A program made the position numbers and the translations under genes. Below, in pieces: positions 6,842 to 8,720 of a stretch of 8,720 nt of DNA. Numbering within the stretch: position 1 is the first letter of the stretch; each line of letters opens with the position of its first letter. Source of the stretch: Planctomycetota bacterium (GTDB lineage: Bacteria > Planctomycetota > Phycisphaerae > Sedimentisphaerales > SM23-30); contig JAKJEP010000119.1 of assembly GCA_022705365.1 (NCBI GenBank), forward strand, positions 1-8,720, read 5' to 3'. The notes under the pieces are model-generated. The model was given only the letters and a program-made list of their open reading frames with translations, did no database searches and was not told the DNA's origin.

Positions 6842-6855
6842 CGTGAAATTTTACG
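6842..6855. repeat. Imperfect 14-nt palindrome upstream of the GH127 promoter
   Basis: CGTGAAATTTTACG pairs end to end with a single G-T mismatch. It lies next to the T-run of the terminator at 6856-6878 and about 70 bp upstream of the GH127 -35 box. It could be a second protein-binding site or part of a folded transcript end. AT-rich palindromes of this size also arise by chance. Confidence 0.25.
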
Positions 6856-6878
6856 AAAAAAAACGGCATTTTGCCTTT
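6856..6878 (-). terminator. Probable rho-independent terminator after the kinase-phosphatase gene
   Basis: On the - strand GGCA, loop AAA and TGCC form a short stem (6865-6875), flanked by AAA on the left and a run of eight T (6863-6856) after one intervening base. The stem is only 4 bp, but a hairpin directly followed by T8 is the standard arrangement. It lies about 100 nt after the stop of the PfkB-HAD gene and upstream of the GH127 promoter, separating the two transcription units. Confidence 0.5.
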
Positions 6879-6910
6879 ATTATTGTACGTATATGAGTGT
6901 GGATTGCAAC

Positions 6911-6931
6911 GTCCTTATTTTGGATAAAGAC
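6911..6931. repeat. Imperfect 21-nt inverted repeat in the intergenic region
   Basis: GTC.TTAT and ATAA.GAC arms pair (8 of 9 positions, one a G-T pair, with one mismatch) around a 3-nt centre. It lies in the 3' untranslated region of the kinase-phosphatase transcript, 48 nt past its stop. No T-run follows, so it is not a standard terminator; it may be an RNA hairpin or a protein-binding site. Confidence 0.25.
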
Positions 6932-6978
6932 ACTCGGCAACCTGTCCGGCGGGAGGGGGGAAAGCGGGGCCGGTGAAT

Positions 6979-8720
6979 TTAGCGGGCTGCCTGCGAATGA
7001 GTTTCCGGCAGGGGTTGCGGGTGGAAAAGAAAGTCCGCCAGCAGACGGCCCTGCGAAAAATCGGGAATGATCAGCTGGGCGCCGGCCTTGATCAGCCGGG
7101 TCCGTTTTTCCTGGTTCAGGCCGTGCCGTCGGATCTCGTCGCTGGCGATCCCGACGGCGATGCCGTCCCGCCGGCAGGCCTGGCGGATTTCGACGGGGCC
7201 GTCCCCGAAAACGGCCAGTTCCGGCCCGCTAAGATGGTTTTCCTGTATGATTTTTTCCATTACCATTTTCTTGGTGCAGTGGCGCTGGTGTTCCATCGCT
7301 CCGTAGATCCCGCCGTCAAACAGGCCGGCATAGCCCAGCACCTTCGCCTCGTGGGCGACATCGGCATAATCGGTCCCGCTGGCCAGATAGAGCCGGACGC
7401 CTCTTTCTTGGAGGACCTGCAAAAATTCGACGGCCCCTTTCAGAATATAATCCGAAAGATCAAGCTGGTGATTCTGGAGCTTGCGGAGGCGATGATTGAC
7501 CATTTCCATCAGGGCGTCATTATAGATTTTTTTATACCCGAAGGCATCCCGGATCTCCGCCGCCGGCACCAGGCCGAATTCCCGGACCATGTCCGCCAGT
7601 GCCTCCATCTGGAGGATGGTCTGGATGCCGGTCGATTGATTGATATACTCCCGCACCCGGCTGACAACCCTGTGATAGAGCGTCTCATCGGCGGTTTGAT
7701 AGCGGCTGCCCAGGATCGCCTTGACCATGACCGGCTCCATAATCTGTTCCCAGCCCTGCCGCAGCGAGCTGATCGTGCCGTCGTGGTCAAAAATGGCGTG
7801 TTTGATCCGGCCCAGCGCGAGGGTTTCCGCCGGATGGCATAACTCGATTTCCGTGCCGGCCAGATAGCGCGCCTGGCGAATGTCTTCGGCCAGTTCCGGC
7901 TGGTGAATGAAATCGGCGTTTTCGCAAACTTCCAGGATTTCTTCGCCGCTGGCGGTGCCTGTCTGGAAGAGCTTCTGGACGGTAACCGCGGCCGCATAAT
8001 TGGCGAATTCCGCCGCCTCCACCGGTTTTACTCCCGCCGCCAGGGCAACGCACAGCGCGCTGATCACCGTATCACCGGCTCCCACCGTATCGATCTTTTT
8101 GAGAATCTGAATCCCCGGAATCTCGTGCAGACCTTCCCCGTCTGCCACCAGGATCCCCCGGTTGCCGCGGGTCAAAAAGACCGGCTTGCCGCTGTCCCGG
8201 TACAGTTGGGCGGCAAATTGTTTCACTTGTTCCAGCGGAATCACATCGCCCAGTGCCGCTTCCAGGCCATTCAACCGGGCCGCCTCGATATCGTTGGTCT
8301 TGCGATACACATGCTTGAACCGGTCCCCATAATGGCGGGAATCAAACAGGACGATTTGGTCATGGTACGTTTTAAATAATTCATTGGCCCGGTCAATAAA
8401 TGATTCATTGGGAATACTGCCCGGCACCTGCTGGTTAAAAATCACCGCGTCACAGGACTCCAGCGCATCGCGCAGCGCCGCCAGAATTGCCTGGTCGGTT
8501 TCCAGAGATCGTTTATTGAAAAAACCGAAATCGATCCGCGGCTGCTCCTGATCGGCCAGATACCGTTTGGCAAAGGTAACCGTGTTGTAATTCTCGGTTT
8601 GGGGGATCAGTGAGCGGGTATCCACGCCGATCTCCTGAAGCTGGCGCAGCATCTCCTTGCCGAAAATATCATTCCCCACCGCCCCGATGGCCTTGATGTT
8701 CGCCGGCTTTAGGGCTGCCA
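6979..8720 (-). CDS. PfkB carbohydrate kinase fused to HAD-family phosphatase (N-terminus beyond window)
   Basis: The reading frame is open to the right edge, so the start lies outside. The 13 codons before the in-frame GTG at 8679 read AALKPANIKAIGA, leading into the typical PfkB VGND.FG motif, which shows that GTG is internal. Numbered from that GTG (566 residues), the PfkB/ribokinase domain runs to about 240, with K127/N129 and E132 in a KTNDIEA motif and the nucleotide/anion-hole motif DTVGAGDT with catalytic base D203. The end of the kinase domain (LFQTGTASGEEIL) resembles the HldE/RfaE branch. A linker (about 240-292) leads to a HAD phosphatase: motif I FDHDGT (nucleophile D298, acid/base D300), about 135 residues containing an alpha-helical cap, motif II LASGT (S434), the motif III lysine in CTKK (K470 or K471), and motif IV FGDG (D493). 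Both active sites look intact. The predicted role is cytoplasmic sugar or sugar-phosphate metabolism with both kinase and phosphatase steps. The substrate is unknown. Confidence 0.88.
   Translation of the reverse strand, partial: AALKPANIKAIGAVGNDIFGKEMLRQLQEIGVDTRSLIPQTENYNTVTFAKRYLADQEQPRIDFGFFNKRSLETDQAILAALRDALESCDAVIFNQQVPGSIPNESFIDRANELFKTYHDQIVLFDSRHYGDRFKHVYRKTNDIEAARLNGLEAALGDVIPLEQVKQFAAQLYRDSGKPVFLTRGNRGILVADGEGLHEIPGIQILKKIDTVGAGDTVISALCVALAAGVKPVEAAEFANYAAAVTVQKLFQTGTASGEEILEVCENADFIHQPELAEDIRQARYLAGTEIELCHPAETLALGRIKHAIFDHDGTISSLRQGWEQIMEPVMVKAILGSRYQTADETLYHRVVSRVREYINQSTGIQTILQMEALADMVREFGLVPAAEIRDAFGYKKIYNDALMEMVNHRLRKLQNHQLDLSDYILKGAVEFLQVLQERGVRLYLASGTDYADVAHEAKVLGYAGLFDGGIYGAMEHQRHCTKKMVMEKIIQENHLSGPELAVFGDGPVEIRQACRRDGIAVGIASDEIRRHGLNQEKRTRLIKAGAQLIIPDFSQGRLLADFLFHPQPLPETHSQAAR

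Noticed and set aside
6946..6974. CCGGC/GCCGG inverted repeat just after the kinase-phosphatase stop codon, as a terminator
   Set aside because: The stem is only 5 bp with a 19-nt loop and no T-run follows on the - strand; the hairpin with T8 at 6856-6878 is a better candidate.
6973..7842. + strand open frame of 289 codons opposite the kinase-phosphatase gene
   Set aside because: It is antisense to the HAD and linker region, whose motifs are intact, and has no recognisable domain.
8677..8679. GTG at 8679 as the start of the kinase-phosphatase gene
   Set aside because: The upstream in-frame codons continue without a stop to the window edge and encode the expected PfkB sequence leading into the VGND motif, so the gene begins outside the window.

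Overview
The window looks like a stretch of ordinary, GC-rich bacterial chromosome. The best guess is a planctomycete, possibly of the Phycisphaerae type. This is a guess from gene content: a DUF1573 lipoprotein, a multiheme cytochrome with a 5'-nucleotidase-like front half, and a secreted GH127 enzyme ending in an SGNH esterase domain. No rRNA or marker gene is present to confirm it. I see no tRNA, insertion sequence, CRISPR array or phage gene.

Left block (1-3621, + strand). Three closely spaced genes probably form one operon. A strong sigma70-like promoter (TTGACG, 17 bp, extended TGATAAAAT) at 5-33 drives a complete zinc-dependent histone-deacetylase-family amidohydrolase (71-1015, TTG start). 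A DUF1573 lipoprotein follows (1030-2136, start 14 nt after the previous stop). The third gene encodes an exported tetraheme cytochrome c (2164-3621) whose N-terminal half is a metallophosphatase-like domain lacking its metal-binding residues. The -35/-10 spacer of the promoter contains a run of nine G.

Middle block (3642-6716, - strand). One large gene, convergent with the operon across a 20-nt gap that holds a small hairpin. It encodes an exported three-part carbohydrate enzyme: a GH127-type (DUF1680) beta-L-arabinofuranosidase-like domain with the zinc/cysteine active-site residues preserved, a discoidin-like F5/8 type C domain, and a C-terminal SGNH/GDSL hydrolase domain. Its promoter (TTGACG, 17 bp, TATTAC) overlaps a perfect 18-nt palindrome, which suggests control by a repressor. 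The promoter and Shine-Dalgarno site place the start at GTG 6716.

Right block (6979-8720, - strand). A long gene runs off the right edge without its N-terminus. It joins a PfkB-type sugar kinase to a haloacid-dehalogenase (HAD) phosphatase in one polypeptide. The intergenic region 6717-6978 holds a probable rho-independent terminator for it, two imperfect inverted repeats, and the GH127 promoter/operator.

Functionally, the left operon combines a deacetylase-type hydrolase with periplasmic or envelope redox proteins. The middle gene is for breakdown of arabinose-containing, probably acylated, polysaccharide. The right gene is for sugar-phosphate metabolism. The most unusual items are the kinase-phosphatase fusion, the GH127-discoidin-SGNH fusion, the catalytically dead phosphatase fused to a cytochrome, and the G-tract in the first promoter.
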